Positions 8,645-17,363 of a stretch of 64,000 bases of DNA are shown in pieces. Position 1 is the first letter of the stretch. Each line of letters starts with the position of its first letter. Origin of the DNA: Candidatus Hecatella orcuttiae (GTDB lineage: Archaea; Thermoproteota; Bathyarchaeia; Hecatellales; Hecatellaceae). Location of the stretch: contig MTLY02000002.1 in assembly GCA_002011035.2 (NCBI GenBank), forward strand, positions 124,001 to 188,000. Direction: 5' to 3'. The notes beneath the pieces were generated by a model that saw only the letters and a list, made by a program, of their open reading frames with translations, did no database searches and was not told where the DNA came from. The position numbers were made by a program, and so were the translations under genes.

Positions 8645-9160
8645 ATGCTCTGTGAGGTTTGCGGTCGAACCATTCGCAGCCAGCCGAGAAGGGCCGTCAT
8701 CGAAGGCGCCTTGTTGCAGGTTTGCGATGACTGCGCCAAGCATGCCTCCTCCACATGGGGGGAAAGAGGGAGACCCAGCCCCAAGACTTTTTCCTCTAAA
8801 CCGGGAAGAGCTGGAAGGGTCAAGATTGAGGAAGAAGACTACGTGATGGTGGAGGATTACGGCCAGAAGATCAAGAGAGCTAGAGAGGCGCGAGGCTGGT
8901 CTCAAGAAGAACTAGCCCGTCGGATTAACGAAAAAGCCTCCTTTATAGGAAAGGTTGAAACCGAGAAAGTGGTCCCAAGCTTGGAGGTTGCGAAAAAGCT
9001 GCAGCACATTTTCGGTTTTCCCCTCCTGACTCAAACGGCTTCCCTCCCATCAAGCCCAGCTCCCCTTCAGTCTAAAACCTTGGAACTTACCTTAGGCGAT
9101 ATAGCTGTCTTTGAGAACAGGGGAAAAAAGAGTGGCAGGTCAGAGGCTCATTCTGGTTGA
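8645..9160 (+). CDS. Multiprotein bridging factor 1 homolog (aMBF1)
   Basis: This is a zinc-ribbon plus helix-turn-helix protein: CEVCGRTI...VCDDCAKH at residues 3-31 and a Cro-type HTH at about 75-130 (IKRAREARGWSQEELARRINEKASFIGKVE). Archaeal MBF1 associates with the small ribosomal subunit and is a homolog of the eukaryotic transcription coactivator. The ATG at 8645 gives the usual MLCEVCG start; an upstream ATG at 8624 would add seven residues. A TTTAAATT box lies at 8602-8609. Its 3' end overlaps the HflX gene by 29 bp. Confidence 0.9.
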   Translation: MLCEVCGRTIRSQPRRAVIEGALLQVCDDCAKHASSTWGERGRPSPKTFSSKPGRAGRVKIEEEDYVMVEDYGQKIKRAREARGWSQEELARRINEKASFIGKVETEKVVPSLEVAKKLQHIFGFPLLTQTASLPSSPAPLQSKTLELTLGDIAVFENRGKKSGRSEAHSG

Positions 9161-10409
9161 GCGGAGGCTGCACGGGGAGAAAAGCCTTCTTCACGAACTG
9201 GAAAGCCTAGCTGAAGCTGCCGGCCATCAAGTTTTAGGCAGGCTGGAACAGGTTAGGGGGCTGGACTCCCGTTTTCAGATAGGCCGTGGGAAGGCTGAAG
9301 AGCTGGCTAGAATGGTCAAAGAGCTGGGCGCTGAGAGGGTGGTTTTTGAAAACGAACTGAAACCTGTTCAGGCTTATAATTTGGCCAAGCTGACAGGCGT
9401 GGAGGTTGTGAGCAAGTTTCAGCTTATTCTGGAAGTCTTCACCCAGCATGCCTCCACCAGGGAGGCTAATCTCCAAATAGAGCTGGCCCGCCTCCGATAT
9501 GAGTTGGCTAGAGCTAAGGAAAAAGTCAGACTGGCTAAGAAAGGCGAGCAGCCGGGTTTCCACGGCTTGGGAAAGTACGAGGTTAACGTCTATTACGACG
9601 CCATCAGAAGACGGGTTTCCCGCATAGAGGCTGAGCTTAGGAAAATCAGAAAGGAAAGAACCTTCAAAAGACTGCGGAGGGAAGTCTTAGGCTTTCCCAC
9701 CGTCTCCCTCAGCGGCTACACCGCTGCGGGTAAAAGCACCCTGTTTAATGCTCTGGCCGGGGGAAAAGAGAAAGTCACAGGCAGCCTCTTCACAACCCTG
9801 TCCCCGAAGATTTCCTCTGTAAGTTTTAGGGGCAAGAAAGCCATGCTGGTGGACACCGTAGGCTTCATCGACCGCCTGCCTCTGACCCTCATCGAAGCCT
9901 TCAAGTCGACGTTGGAGGAAACTGTGTTCTCCAGCCTCATCATCTTGGTGGTAGACTGCAGTGAAAGCGTTGAGGAGGTGAGAAGGAAGCTGAAATGCTG
10001 CTTGGATACTCTCCGAGAAATCGGCGCAGCCTCCACACCCATGATCGTGGCCCTTAACAAAGCCGACTTGGTCGGGGAAGCTGAGGCTAGAAACATGGTG
10101 GAACATCTCAGGGATTTGGCGCCCAACCCCCTCCTCATAAGCGCCCTCTACGGTTGGAATTTGGAGGAGCTGAAGGAAGCTGTCAGCGATCATCTTAGAA
10201 ACTTTCTCAAAGCATCTTTCGAGCTTCCTCTGAACTCCGCCTCCCTCTCTCTCATATCCAACATCCGAAGATTCTCCACGGTCCTTAACCAAGACTTTCA
10301 GGGGAAAACAATTCTGCTGGAAGTAGAGTCAGCCGATTATTTGATGGACAAGATAAAGGGCCGTGTGGAAAATATCGGAGGCAAGATGCTCGAGGCCGTT
10401 AAGGTCTGA
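9132..10409 (+). CDS. hflX: Ribosome-associated GTPase HflX
   Basis: The protein has an N-terminal HflX domain (residues about 1-175, with GRGKAEELARMVKELGAERVVFENELKPVQAYNLA) and a TRAFAC G domain with G1 SGYTAAGKST, G3 DTVGFIDRLP and G4 NKAD. HflX rescues or splits stalled ribosomes in bacteria; archaeal members bind the 50S subunit. GTG 9132 is the chosen start because it follows AGGGGAAA and matches the usual N terminus; TTG 9111 would add seven residues. The gene overlaps aMBF1 at its start and the convergent Trm56 gene by 11 bp at its end. Confidence 0.93.
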   Translation: MAGQRLILVERRLHGEKSLLHELESLAEAAGHQVLGRLEQVRGLDSRFQIGRGKAEELARMVKELGAERVVFENELKPVQAYNLAKLTGVEVVSKFQLILEVFTQHASTREANLQIELARLRYELARAKEKVRLAKKGEQPGFHGLGKYEVNVYYDAIRRRVSRIEAELRKIRKERTFKRLRREVLGFPTVSLSGYTAAGKSTLFNALAGGKEKVTGSLFTTLSPKISSVSFRGKKAMLVDTVGFIDRLPLTLIEAFKSTLEETVFSSLIILVVDCSESVEEVRRKLKCCLDTLREIGAASTPMIVALNKADLVGEAEARNMVEHLRDLAPNPLLISALYGWNLEELKEAVSDHLRNFLKASFELPLNSASLSLISNIRRFSTVLNQDFQGKTILLEVESADYLMDKIKGRVENIGGKMLEAVKV

Positions 10410-10968
10410 TTTTAACGATTTTCTTGCCGCGGTGTTGAGGGATTATCCTAAGCTCACCGCCCTCAAATTGTTTCTCCAATTCTTTTCCCTCAAAATACCT
10501 GTCCAAGAACACGGCTAGACTGGAGATTTCTGAGTGGGGCTGATTTCCCACGGCAACGTTGAAATCTGAAATTTTCTCTGAGAAAAAGGAAACTGGAACC
10601 TTCTGAGATCCTACTATGACCATGATAGGCTTTCCGCGGGCTTTTATTTCGCCGAGAACCTCAGGGGTGAGGTTTCTCCCGTAGACGGTCAGATGGACCA
10701 CGAGGCCACCCTGGGCTCTCCAGTCTTCCACAGCCTTCTTCCAAGGAGTTCCCATTTCGATGAAGAAGGGGCCTCCCCACCGTTTGACTATTTTATCCAC
10801 GGACTTTCGAATGTTCTCATCTTGAACGTCGCTTACGATGATTCCTTCAGCGCCTAGGGCTCTCGCTGTCAATGCCACATGGGTTGTAACCCTGTAGTCT
10901 CGAGGTCTGTGCCCCCACCGTAAAACCACTATTTTAGGGGGAGGCTGAGTCTGCGGAGGCTCCATCAC
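10399..10968 (-). CDS. tRNA (cytidine-56-2'-O)-methyltransferase aTrm56
   Basis: The 189-aa SPOUT-family protein carries the signature WGHRPRDYRVTTHVALTARALGAEG at residues 17-42 and the knot motifs MVIVGSQKVP and NVAVGNQPHSEISSLAVFLDRY. aTrm56 methylates the ribose of C56 in the T loop of archaeal tRNAs using S-adenosylmethionine. Length is typical. It converges on hflX with an 11-bp overlap. Confidence 0.92.
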   Translation of the reverse strand: MMEPPQTQPPPKIVVLRWGHRPRDYRVTTHVALTARALGAEGIIVSDVQDENIRKSVDKIVKRWGGPFFIEMGTPWKKAVEDWRAQGGLVVHLTVYGRNLTPEVLGEIKARGKPIMVIVGSQKVPVSFFSEKISDFNVAVGNQPHSEISSLAVFLDRYFEGKELEKQFEGGELRIIPQHRGKKIVKIRP

Positions 10969-11158
10969 TTACGGCCTCGCTTGGAGTGTTGTTTTTTGTT
11001 TCTGAGAATTAGTTAGAGTTAAATGTTCTAAAAGTCTATCTTTCTATTGATATTCAGACGCGTGTTTAAGTCTTTGCTTGGAAAAGCCTTGGAGCTGACA
11101 TAGGCTGTGGACGTGTTCGCCTCCATCTCTATTCCCGCCCTTCCGAGCGTGGCATCCT

Positions 11159-11662
11159 ATGAGCGAGTCTAGGCTTTTCGAAGTGATCTTCAAGCTGGGA
11201 GGGGAAGAAGCTGTCAAGATAGCTCGGCAGTTGAAGAAGATGGGGCGGGCGACGGAGGACGACATAACCAAGGCGACGGGGGTCAACCTCAACGAGGTTA
11301 GGAAGATCCTTTTCAAGCTGCGGAGTTTCTCCCTTGTCTCCTCGGAAAGCGTTCAGGACAAGAACAGTGGGTGGCTGATATACTACTGGATGCTTCAACC
11401 TGACCGTCTGGAGAGTCTAATCCGAAGCCAGAAGAAGAGAGTTCTGGAAAAGTTGGAGGAAAAACTCGCCTACGAAAAAAGCCATGACTTTTACCGTTGC
11501 GTTAATGGCCCTTGCGGAAAGATTGCCTTCGAAGAGGCTGTGGAGTCCTTTTTCCGTTGCCCCAAATGCGGGGGACCTCTTGAACATTTCGACAACACAG
11601 CCGTCCTTGAGGTTCTGGAAAGAGAAATCAGGAAGCTGAAAGAGGAGATGGAACGTGAATAA
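11159..11662 (+). CDS. tfe: Transcription initiation factor TFE, alpha subunit
   Basis: The 167-aa protein combines an N-terminal winged helix (residues about 1-90; GRATEDDITKATGVNLNEVRKILFKL) with a C-terminal zinc ribbon (CVNGPCGK...FRCPKCGGPL). TFE stabilises the open complex of archaeal RNA polymerase. The mRNA leader may be long, since the closest TATA-like sequences are near 11020-11060. The HD-domain gene overlaps its 3' end by 8 bp and is probably co-transcribed. Confidence 0.95.
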   Translation: MSESRLFEVIFKLGGEEAVKIARQLKKMGRATEDDITKATGVNLNEVRKILFKLRSFSLVSSESVQDKNSGWLIYYWMLQPDRLESLIRSQKKRVLEKLEEKLAYEKSHDFYRCVNGPCGKIAFEEAVESFFRCPKCGGPLEHFDNTAVLEVLEREIRKLKEEMERE

Positions 11663-12212
11663 TCTTCCCGGCAGGAAGGAAGCGGAGGCTATTCTGAAAA
11701 AGGTGGGATGCTCTGAAGAGGTCATAAACCATGCAAGGGCAGTGACCAAGTTAGCGCTGAAGCTGGCTGAAACGCTTCGCAGTAGGGGGTTGGAGGTGAA
11801 TTTGAAGCTGGTGGAGGCAGGTGGGCTTCTCCACGACTTGGGAAGATGCAGAACCCACGGTGTGAAACACGGCTTCATAGGAGGGGAGATCTCTCGGACG
11901 CTGGGTCTACCTCAGCCTCTCGTGAACATCGTGGAAAGACACGTGGGCGCAGGCATTCCAGCTGAAGAAGCTGCGGAGCTGGGTCTCCCAGCTCGGGACT
12001 TCATCCCCCAGACTTGGGAGGAGAAAATCATCGCCTACGCTGACAAGTTGGTGATGAGAAATAAGGTCATAGATTTCGAAGAAGCCTTAAAGGAGCTGTC
12101 CCGAAGCCTAGGGGAGAACCATCCCGCCTTGGGGAGGTTTCGAAAACTTCACAGGGAAATCTCTGAAAATTTAAACCAAGCTCTCTCATCTAAAAGAAAG
12201 GAAAAGTCTTGA
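11655..12212 (+). CDS. HD-domain hydrolase (TIGR00295 type)
   Basis: The 185-aa protein has the HD metal motifs: an N-terminal His (NHARAV at about 26), GGLLHDLGR (about 56) and later His and Asp (ERHVGAG, AYADKLV). The family is broadly archaeal and annotated as a predicted phosphohydrolase; its substrate is unknown. GTG 11655 overlaps the tfe stop, implying coupling. A tRNA-Val gene begins 9 bp after its stop. Confidence 0.85.
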   Translation: MNNLPGRKEAEAILKKVGCSEEVINHARAVTKLALKLAETLRSRGLEVNLKLVEAGGLLHDLGRCRTHGVKHGFIGGEISRTLGLPQPLVNIVERHVGAGIPAEEAAELGLPARDFIPQTWEEKIIAYADKLVMRNKVIDFEEALKELSRSLGENHPALGRFRKLHREISENLNQALSSKRKEKS

Positions 12213-12221
12213 GGCTCCCGG

Positions 12222-12297
12222 GGGCCGGTGGTCTAGCGGCTATGATATCGCCTTTACGAGGCGATGGTCGCAGGTTCGAATCCTGCCCGGCCCACCA
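12222..12297 (+). tRNA. tRNA-Val (anticodon UAC)
   Basis: The sequence folds as a complete cloverleaf: acceptor GGGCCGG with CCGGCCC, anticodon stem TCGCC/GGCGA around loop TTTACGA (anticodon TAC), and T stem GCAGG/CCTGC with loop TTCGAAT. Discriminator A and an encoded CCA follow. It shares acceptor and T arm with the tRNA-Val(CAC) gene at 18125. Confidence 0.95.
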
Positions 12298-12364
12298 TAA
12301 AATTAACAGGACAACAGGGTGGGAGCCTGAATTCTGCTCGCTGGGCACGCTTCTGGGCTTCAAC

Positions 12365-13048
12365 CTATTTCAGTACCTCGCCGGTTTTCACATACCAGAG
12401 ATAAAGATCCAGCTGCCCCACCGGCATACCTACTCTTTCAGCCACTTTTTTCAGCCTCTTTTCCAGTTCTAGGTAGGTTTTCGCTGTTAGGGTTTTAGGC
12501 GTACCTTCCGTTAGGCCGTATTGCTCCATAAGTCTCCGAATATGTCTGTCCAAGATTGCCAAGTCTAGGTAGCCTAGGTTTCGGAGGAAGTGGCTTGCTT
12601 CCTTGAAGCCTAAGCCTTGAACATTTCTCGCCAGCCACGCCCTAGCCTCAGCTGAGCTGGAAAACCGGGAGAGGATGGCTCCTATGTTCTTGAACCTTCT
12701 GGCTTTTATGATGAACTCCGCTCTTTTATTGTAGTATCTGTGGCCTAGCCTCTTCAGCCTCTCAGCCAAATCCCCCTCAGGAAGCCTTAGAAAGTCTTCG
12801 CCTAACACCTGCTGTATTTTCATCCCCAGCCTCGCTGAGGAGTTAGCGGTGAGTATGCAGAAGCAGAGCTCAGAAAACTTTTCACCGTCGCCGCATTCCT
12901 TCAACCTCTGAAACGTTCTTATCCTCGCATCAACCACGTTTCTGACGGGAAGCTTCTTCAGCCTATCTATCTCAGCCACCAAGTCTTCGACGTTCTGCTT
13001 TTTTAAGGCTGAAGAAGCCAAGGCCTGCAGCCGCTCGCGTATGTTCAT
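12365..13048 (-). CDS. 8-oxoguanine DNA glycosylase/AP lyase (archaeal Ogg2 type)
   Basis: The 227-aa protein belongs to the HhH-GPD glycosylases of the Ogg2 class. The helix-hairpin-helix and catalytic pair are visible in GLGFKEASHFLRNLG (catalytic Lys) and LAILDRHIRRLM (Asp). The protein excises 8-oxoguanine and cleaves the abasic strand. It overlaps the aspS stop by 4 bp and so follows aspS in an operon. Confidence 0.92.
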   Translation of the reverse strand: MNIRERLQALASSALKKQNVEDLVAEIDRLKKLPVRNVVDARIRTFQRLKECGDGEKFSELCFCILTANSSARLGMKIQQVLGEDFLRLPEGDLAERLKRLGHRYYNKRAEFIIKARRFKNIGAILSRFSSSAEARAWLARNVQGLGFKEASHFLRNLGYLDLAILDRHIRRLMEQYGLTEGTPKTLTAKTYLELEKRLKKVAERVGMPVGQLDLYLWYVKTGEVLK

Positions 13049-14367
13049 GGGGTAAGTCTATCTCGGTCCCGGGGGAAGAGGATGCATTCCCTGACGTTTT
13101 CTTTTCCCGTGAGAACCATCAGCAGCCTGCCAAGCCCCAACCCCCAGCCAGCATGGGGAGGCATGCCGTAGTCGAAGACTTTCAGGTGGTGTTCAAAGCT
13201 TTCAGGGTTTAACCCTTGCTGACGAAGCCGTTCCACCAAGAGGTTTTTATCATGGATCCGAGTGCCGCCTGAGGCCAGCTCAATCCAGCTGTACATGAAG
13301 TCGAAGCCTTCGCAGATTTCAGGCTTGTCATCCCTAGGTTTGATGTAGAAAGCCTTAGCCTCGGTAGGCCAGTCTGTGATGAAGTAGTAGGTGTGCGGGT
13401 TGAGGTCGCCTAACATCCGGAGGGCTGGAGTAGGCAGGTCTTCACCCCAGGAAACGTGGAAGTCTCTTTCCTTCAAAAGCTCCAACACCTCATCGTAGGT
13501 GTACCGGGGGAAGGGAACGCTTGGAATCTGAAGCTGCCTGTTCAACAGCTTCAACTCTTCCCCGCATTTATCCATCACATGCTTGACCACGTAAACCGTA
13601 AGCTCTTCGAGGGTTTTCATGACGTCATCCCCGTTGGCGAAGGCTTGCTCGATGTCGACGGAAATGAACTCCGCGGTATGCCTCACCGTCCGAGATTCTT
13701 CAGCCCTGAAATAGGCGGCTATTTCGTATACCTTCTCCATGACGGAGGTCAGCTGTTCCTTATAGAGCTGGGGGCTTTGAGCTAGGAAGGCTTCCCTGTC
13801 AAAGTAAACCACGGGAAAGAGGGAGGCGCCTCCCTCGGTGGCGGTGGCGATAATCTTCGGAGTCTGAACTTCGATGAAACCTTTTCCATCTAAAAACTCC
13901 CTTATAGCCTTGATGACGTGATGGTTTATCTTGAAGACCGCTAAATTTTCCGCCCTGCGAAGGTCGAGAATTCGGGCGTTAAGCCTCACATCCAAGTCAG
14001 CGGGAACCCTCCCCGTGGGGTCTAAGGCCAGCGGATGCCTAGCCGAGTTGAGTATCTTCAACTCCTCCGGGATGATCTCCACGCCCTGTTGGGCTTTCTC
14101 ACTGGCCCTGACGGTTCCCTTCACTCCGACAACGTACTGTTTCCCAAGCCGCTCTATTTTCTCGGATATTTCAGGCTTCACTTCCTTGAGGGGAACGGTG
14201 ACCTGAACAGTTCCCTCCCTGTCAGTCAGGAGGATAAATTTTATTCCCCCTAAGTTTCTCAGACTCTGAACCCAGCCGAACACCACCACCTTCTGCCCAT
14301 CCAGTTCGGGGGTTATTTCAGATGAGTAGTGAGTTCGACGCCAGTCTCCCAGTTTATCCACGGACAC
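13045..14367 (-). CDS. aspS: Aspartyl-tRNA synthetase
   Basis: The 440-aa class IIb synthetase has an N-terminal OB-fold anticodon domain (residues about 1-110), motif 1 around FLDGKGFIEVQTPKI, motif 2 FRAEESRTVRHTAEF and motif 3 GWGLGLGRLLMVL. Length and lack of bacterial insertion fit archaeal AspRS. At the residue that separates discriminating (Trp) from non-discriminating (His) archaeal enzymes, in the OB fold after GWV, this protein has Gln, so its tRNA-Asn misacylation status cannot be read directly. The Ogg2 gene follows with a 4-bp overlap. Confidence 0.95.
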   Translation of the reverse strand: MSVDKLGDWRRTHYSSEITPELDGQKVVVFGWVQSLRNLGGIKFILLTDREGTVQVTVPLKEVKPEISEKIERLGKQYVVGVKGTVRASEKAQQGVEIIPEELKILNSARHPLALDPTGRVPADLDVRLNARILDLRRAENLAVFKINHHVIKAIREFLDGKGFIEVQTPKIIATATEGGASLFPVVYFDREAFLAQSPQLYKEQLTSVMEKVYEIAAYFRAEESRTVRHTAEFISVDIEQAFANGDDVMKTLEELTVYVVKHVMDKCGEELKLLNRQLQIPSVPFPRYTYDEVLELLKERDFHVSWGEDLPTPALRMLGDLNPHTYYFITDWPTEAKAFYIKPRDDKPEICEGFDFMYSWIELASGGTRIHDKNLLVERLRQQGLNPESFEHHLKVFDYGMPPHAGWGLGLGRLLMVLTGKENVRECILFPRDRDRLTP

Positions 14368-14470
14368 AGCAGTCCGCCCTGCCTCTCACTTAGCTACAGT
14401 TCTCCTCCAATTTATCTTTAGCACTCCCCTAAAAATCGAGCCTCCCTAAAGCTTCCCAGCGGCTGGGGGA

Positions 14471-14482
14471 TAATTTTTAATT
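14471..14482 (+). promoter_or_regulatory. TATA box for the thymidylate synthase-like gene
   Basis: ATAATTTTTAAT precedes the ATG at 14537 by about 55-65 bp, so a leader of roughly 35-40 nt is expected. An AGGAGGG sequence at 14514-14520 lies 16 nt before the ATG, farther than usual, and no standard start codon in frame lies closer to it. Confidence 0.4.
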
Positions 14483-14536
14483 GAACGGTGTGGAGGTGAA
14501 TAAGGGCTTCTCCAGGAGGGTGTTGCCGCCATAGAC

Positions 14537-15376
14537 ATGCCGGTTTTGACTGTTGAAGCTGAGACGGTGGGTGAAGCTTGGGAAAAAGCCGTGCTCAGCG
14601 TTTGGAAGCAGGGAATAAAGAAAATGACCCAGTATAAGATGGCCAAGAAAGGCAGAATGGTCAACATGCTCAGCAAAGCAGCCACAGCCCTCATAGTCGT
14701 GGACATCCCCCTCAAGGAGCCTCGACTTCACGCCGGAGACGCTGTGGGGCAGCAAGCTATCATCGGAGGCTACCTGGACGAAATCATAGAAGGAACCAAG
14801 GATTTTTATGTGGAAGAGGGAAAATGGCACTACACCTACCATCAAAGACTGATGAACTACAAGCCGCCTGCGCTTCCGCCTATCGACCAGATGGACAGAA
14901 TTTTGAAAGGCCTCATGGAAGGAGACCTGTTTTCTAGGAGACTTCAGGCTGTCACATGGCAGGCTTGGGTAGATGGAGAATCAGCCAATCCTCCCTGCCT
15001 TCAAAGACTATGGATAACCGTGCCCACAGCAGACTCTGAGAAAAAGCCGGGCAGAAGGTACAGGGTGAACCTTCAAAGTTGCTGGCGTTCTAGAGACCTC
15101 TTTGACGCTTGGTCGGCCAACGTCAACGCCTTGATCGAACTCTGCCGGCGTAAAATCGTGGAGCCCCTTAACGAAGCCTTTCAAAACAGGCGCATAAAAT
15201 TTGAAGTAGGCCGTTATGTGGACTTCTCCAACGACCTACACATTTACGAAAAGGATTTCAAAGAGGTGGAAAAGTTCCTCAAAACCTTGAAGAAAAAGAA
15301 GACTCTGGGGGAAAGGCCTGAAAAAAGGAGGAAAGGCGTTTCCTTCGACGTACTCGTTAGGCTGGGAAAAAGATGA
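14537..15376 (+). CDS. thyA: Archaeal thymidylate synthase ThyA-like protein
   Basis: The 279-aa protein resembles the divergent archaeal thymidylate synthases. The catalytic cysteine region reads NPPCLQRLWITV at about residue 153, and the substrate-binding arginine region SCWRSRDLFDAWSANVNALIEL follows. Classical ThyA has PPCH and RSxDxxxGxPFN at these places; here Gln replaces His and AWSANV replaces GxPFN, changes also seen in archaeal homologs. Known function of the family is methylation of dUMP, though the folate or pterin donor in such archaea is unclear. Confidence 0.8.
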   Translation: MPVLTVEAETVGEAWEKAVLSVWKQGIKKMTQYKMAKKGRMVNMLSKAATALIVVDIPLKEPRLHAGDAVGQQAIIGGYLDEIIEGTKDFYVEEGKWHYTYHQRLMNYKPPALPPIDQMDRILKGLMEGDLFSRRLQAVTWQAWVDGESANPPCLQRLWITVPTADSEKKPGRRYRVNLQSCWRSRDLFDAWSANVNALIELCRRKIVEPLNEAFQNRRIKFEVGRYVDFSNDLHIYEKDFKEVEKFLKTLKKKKTLGERPEKRRKGVSFDVLVRLGKR

Positions 15377-15377
15377 C

Positions 15378-15911
15378 CTAACTCGGCCAAGTTAAAACTT
15401 GGCCTTCAACCTCCACTCTCAGGCTTATGTTCATGATTTTCTTGGCCAACTCTTTCAGCAGCTCAACATTAGTAGGCAGCTTTCTGGCGTCCCTTTTCGG
15501 AATGACCACCTTGGTTTCAATGGAGCCGTCGGGAAGCCAAAGAGTGTTGATAGCTAAAACCGTTGCAGGCGCAAAGAGCTCTTCCAAGAAACGCCTAGGC
15601 TCTTCGTTGTAGGGCAAGATCCTCACCCTCTTTTTCCCAGTTCGCTCTGAGAGCTCTTTGAGAAACCTTCCTCCGTAGCTGAGAAGACGGTTTACGTCCT
15701 CCTTTTTAACCAGCACTATCAAGGTATTACCTGCTTCCATAGAGCCGTGAAAATACGTGTCCTGAAGAGCTGGATACTTGGCTTCCATGCCTAGGAGGAT
15801 TTTAGCGACTTTTAAATCTGATTCAGAAATCTCCCCGGATTTCACCTTCTCCTCACATTTAGAGCAGAGTATTCCACTTTTCAGATCCACAGTGCAGATC
15901 TTTGAAAGCAA
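15378..15911 (-). CDS. NusA-like KH-domain protein with N-terminal zinc ligands
   Basis: The 177-aa protein begins with a short Cys-bearing segment (KICTVDLKSGILCSKCEEKV) that could bind zinc, followed by two KH-like repeats: VLVKKEDVNRLLSYGGRFLKELSERTGKKVRI-like and VIPKRDARKLPTNVELLKELAKKI. Related archaeal proteins are annotated as transcription elongation factor NusA-like or KH-domain RNA-binding proteins. Its stop is next to that of the convergent ThyA gene. Role in transcription is inferred from family only. Confidence 0.65.
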   Translation of the reverse strand: MLSKICTVDLKSGILCSKCEEKVKSGEISESDLKVAKILLGMEAKYPALQDTYFHGSMEAGNTLIVLVKKEDVNRLLSYGGRFLKELSERTGKKRVRILPYNEEPRRFLEELFAPATVLAINTLWLPDGSIETKVVIPKRDARKLPTNVELLKELAKKIMNISLRVEVEGQVLTWPS

Positions 15912-16034
15912 ACCTCAGACACATCCCCCGAGGGGACCACGGCAAACCCGGATGAATAATAGTTTTCTCCGACGTATATAAAACTGGGCTTACCGCTGCT
16001 CAGATAATCTGAAAAAGGCTTATTTCGCAGATTT

Positions 16035-16778
16035 TTACAGTTCCAGCTCCTGAAGATCCTGTGCGACAAAAACCTCGCCGCTGAACTCTTTGGCAGCTTG
16101 ACTTACCATTTCACTCTCCCGACCCCGGTTGAAAGGGAAGAGGTGGAAAAGGGCCAGTTTCTTCGCCTCAGCCAACTCAGCGATTCTCCCAGCCTGCCCG
16201 GCTGTGGAATGCTTAGTCATGAGGGCTATGTCCCTTTGCTCGTCGGAGAAGGCTGCATCATGAATTATCAAGTCGCATTTGTAGGCGAATTTTGCCAGAG
16301 GCTCATGGAAAGCCGTGTCCCCCGTGTAACATACGCTTCTGCCGTCCAGCTCCACCCGATACGCTAGGTTGGTAGGTTTGTGGTCGGTTTTGCACACTTT
16401 AACTTCACCCAAGTCCTCCGTTCCCTTCAGCGGCTTATAGACGAGGGGATAGGCGATGAATTCTTCTGGAGTGTTTGTAAGCTTAAGAAAACCTTCAGTC
16501 ATCTCTTTGACCCCTATGTGGCCTAGGACCTCTAAGGCTTTCTTTCTGTCCTCCATCTGCATGGCCCATATCAAAGCGACAAGATCGCAGACGTGGTCAG
16601 CGTGGAAGTGGGTTATCATCACCTTCTCCAGCTGCCCCAAAGTGAAGCCCATCAGCTTAAAGTTCTTCAGAGAGCCGCTTCCGCAGTCCATCAGAATGTT
16701 TCGGTTTAACAAAATACTCGGACAGCTGTTTTCCTTGGTTACGTAAGGGCCTCCGGAGCCTAGAAAGCTTACCTTCAA
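16035..16778 (-). CDS. Metallo-beta-lactamase fold hydrolase, RNase Z-like
   Basis: The 247-aa protein has ITHFHADHVCDL (the HxHxDH motif) at about residue 55, the TDHKPTNLAYRV and YTGDTAFHEP segments with further His/Asp ligands, and KHSTAGQAGRIAELA near residue 190. These are typical of the RNase Z/ElaC branch. It lacks the long exosite arm of canonical tRNase Z and is shorter than that enzyme, so it may act on another phosphodiester or ester. It is monocistronic. Confidence 0.8.
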   Translation of the reverse strand: MKVSFLGSGGPYVTKENSCPSILLNRNILMDCGSGSLKNFKLMGFTLGQLEKVMITHFHADHVCDLVALIWAMQMEDRKKALEVLGHIGVKEMTEGFLKLTNTPEEFIAYPLVYKPLKGTEDLGEVKVCKTDHKPTNLAYRVELDGRSVCYTGDTAFHEPLAKFAYKCDLIIHDAAFSDEQRDIALMTKHSTAGQAGRIAELAEAKKLALFHLFPFNRGRESEMVSQAAKEFSGEVFVAQDLQELEL

Positions 16779-16899
16779 AAAGGCACCCCGATTTTTCTTA
16801 AGTGAAATCCGACACTTATTTATGTGTTTAATGCCTCTTGGGCAGGAAAAAAGGGAGAAGGTGGATTTTTGACTGTTTAACGGCTGAGCATGTCTTCGA

Positions 16900-17175
16900 C
16901 TACTTCACCAGAGATATCTCTATGGTGCTTACGTTGGTCGGAACTCCGCCTTCTTCAGCTGTCAGCTGCTCAGTGCCTATTTTCACGTCTCCGATCTTCA
17001 CGTCGTGGAGAAAACGTCGGCGGACTATTTCAACCACGTCTACAGCTCTGCTTATGGCTCTGCCTCTGGCTTTTATAGAGACTTGGGGCTCTCCTGCTTG
17101 GAGGAGAGTTAGCGCAGCCAACACGTAGCTCATCACAGGTTTTTTGCCTACTAGTACATGGTTGCTCTTTGACAT
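16900..17175 (-). CDS. albA: Chromatin/RNA-binding protein Alba
   Basis: The 91-aa protein carries the Alba core [20 protein letters not shown] (the lysine at about residue 11 is the acetylation and DNA contact site) and [24 protein letters not shown]. Alba dimers coat DNA and RNA in archaea. The open frame extends 12 codons upstream, but ATG 17175 is preceded by GGAG with good spacing and matches the usual N terminus. A GTATTTATCC box lies about 60 bp upstream. Confidence 0.93.
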   Translation of the reverse strand: MSKSNHVLVGKKPVMSYVLAALTLLQAGEPQVSIKARGRAISRAVDVVEIVRRRFLHDVKIGDVKIGTEQLTAEEGGVPTNVSTIEISLVK

Positions 17176-17363
17176 TTCCATTTCTCCGTCGCAGCTATCG
17201 ATGTCTTTCACATTTCAAAGAACAGAATAGGGATAAATACGTTACGGTCGGCGAGCTTTCTACGGTTTATTGCTTATAAACCGGGAAGGCGGGCAGCCTT
17301 TGTCGGGAAACCCATAACTTTTTTAATGTAAATCCCGCCAACAGTAATTGAGGGTATTAGGAA

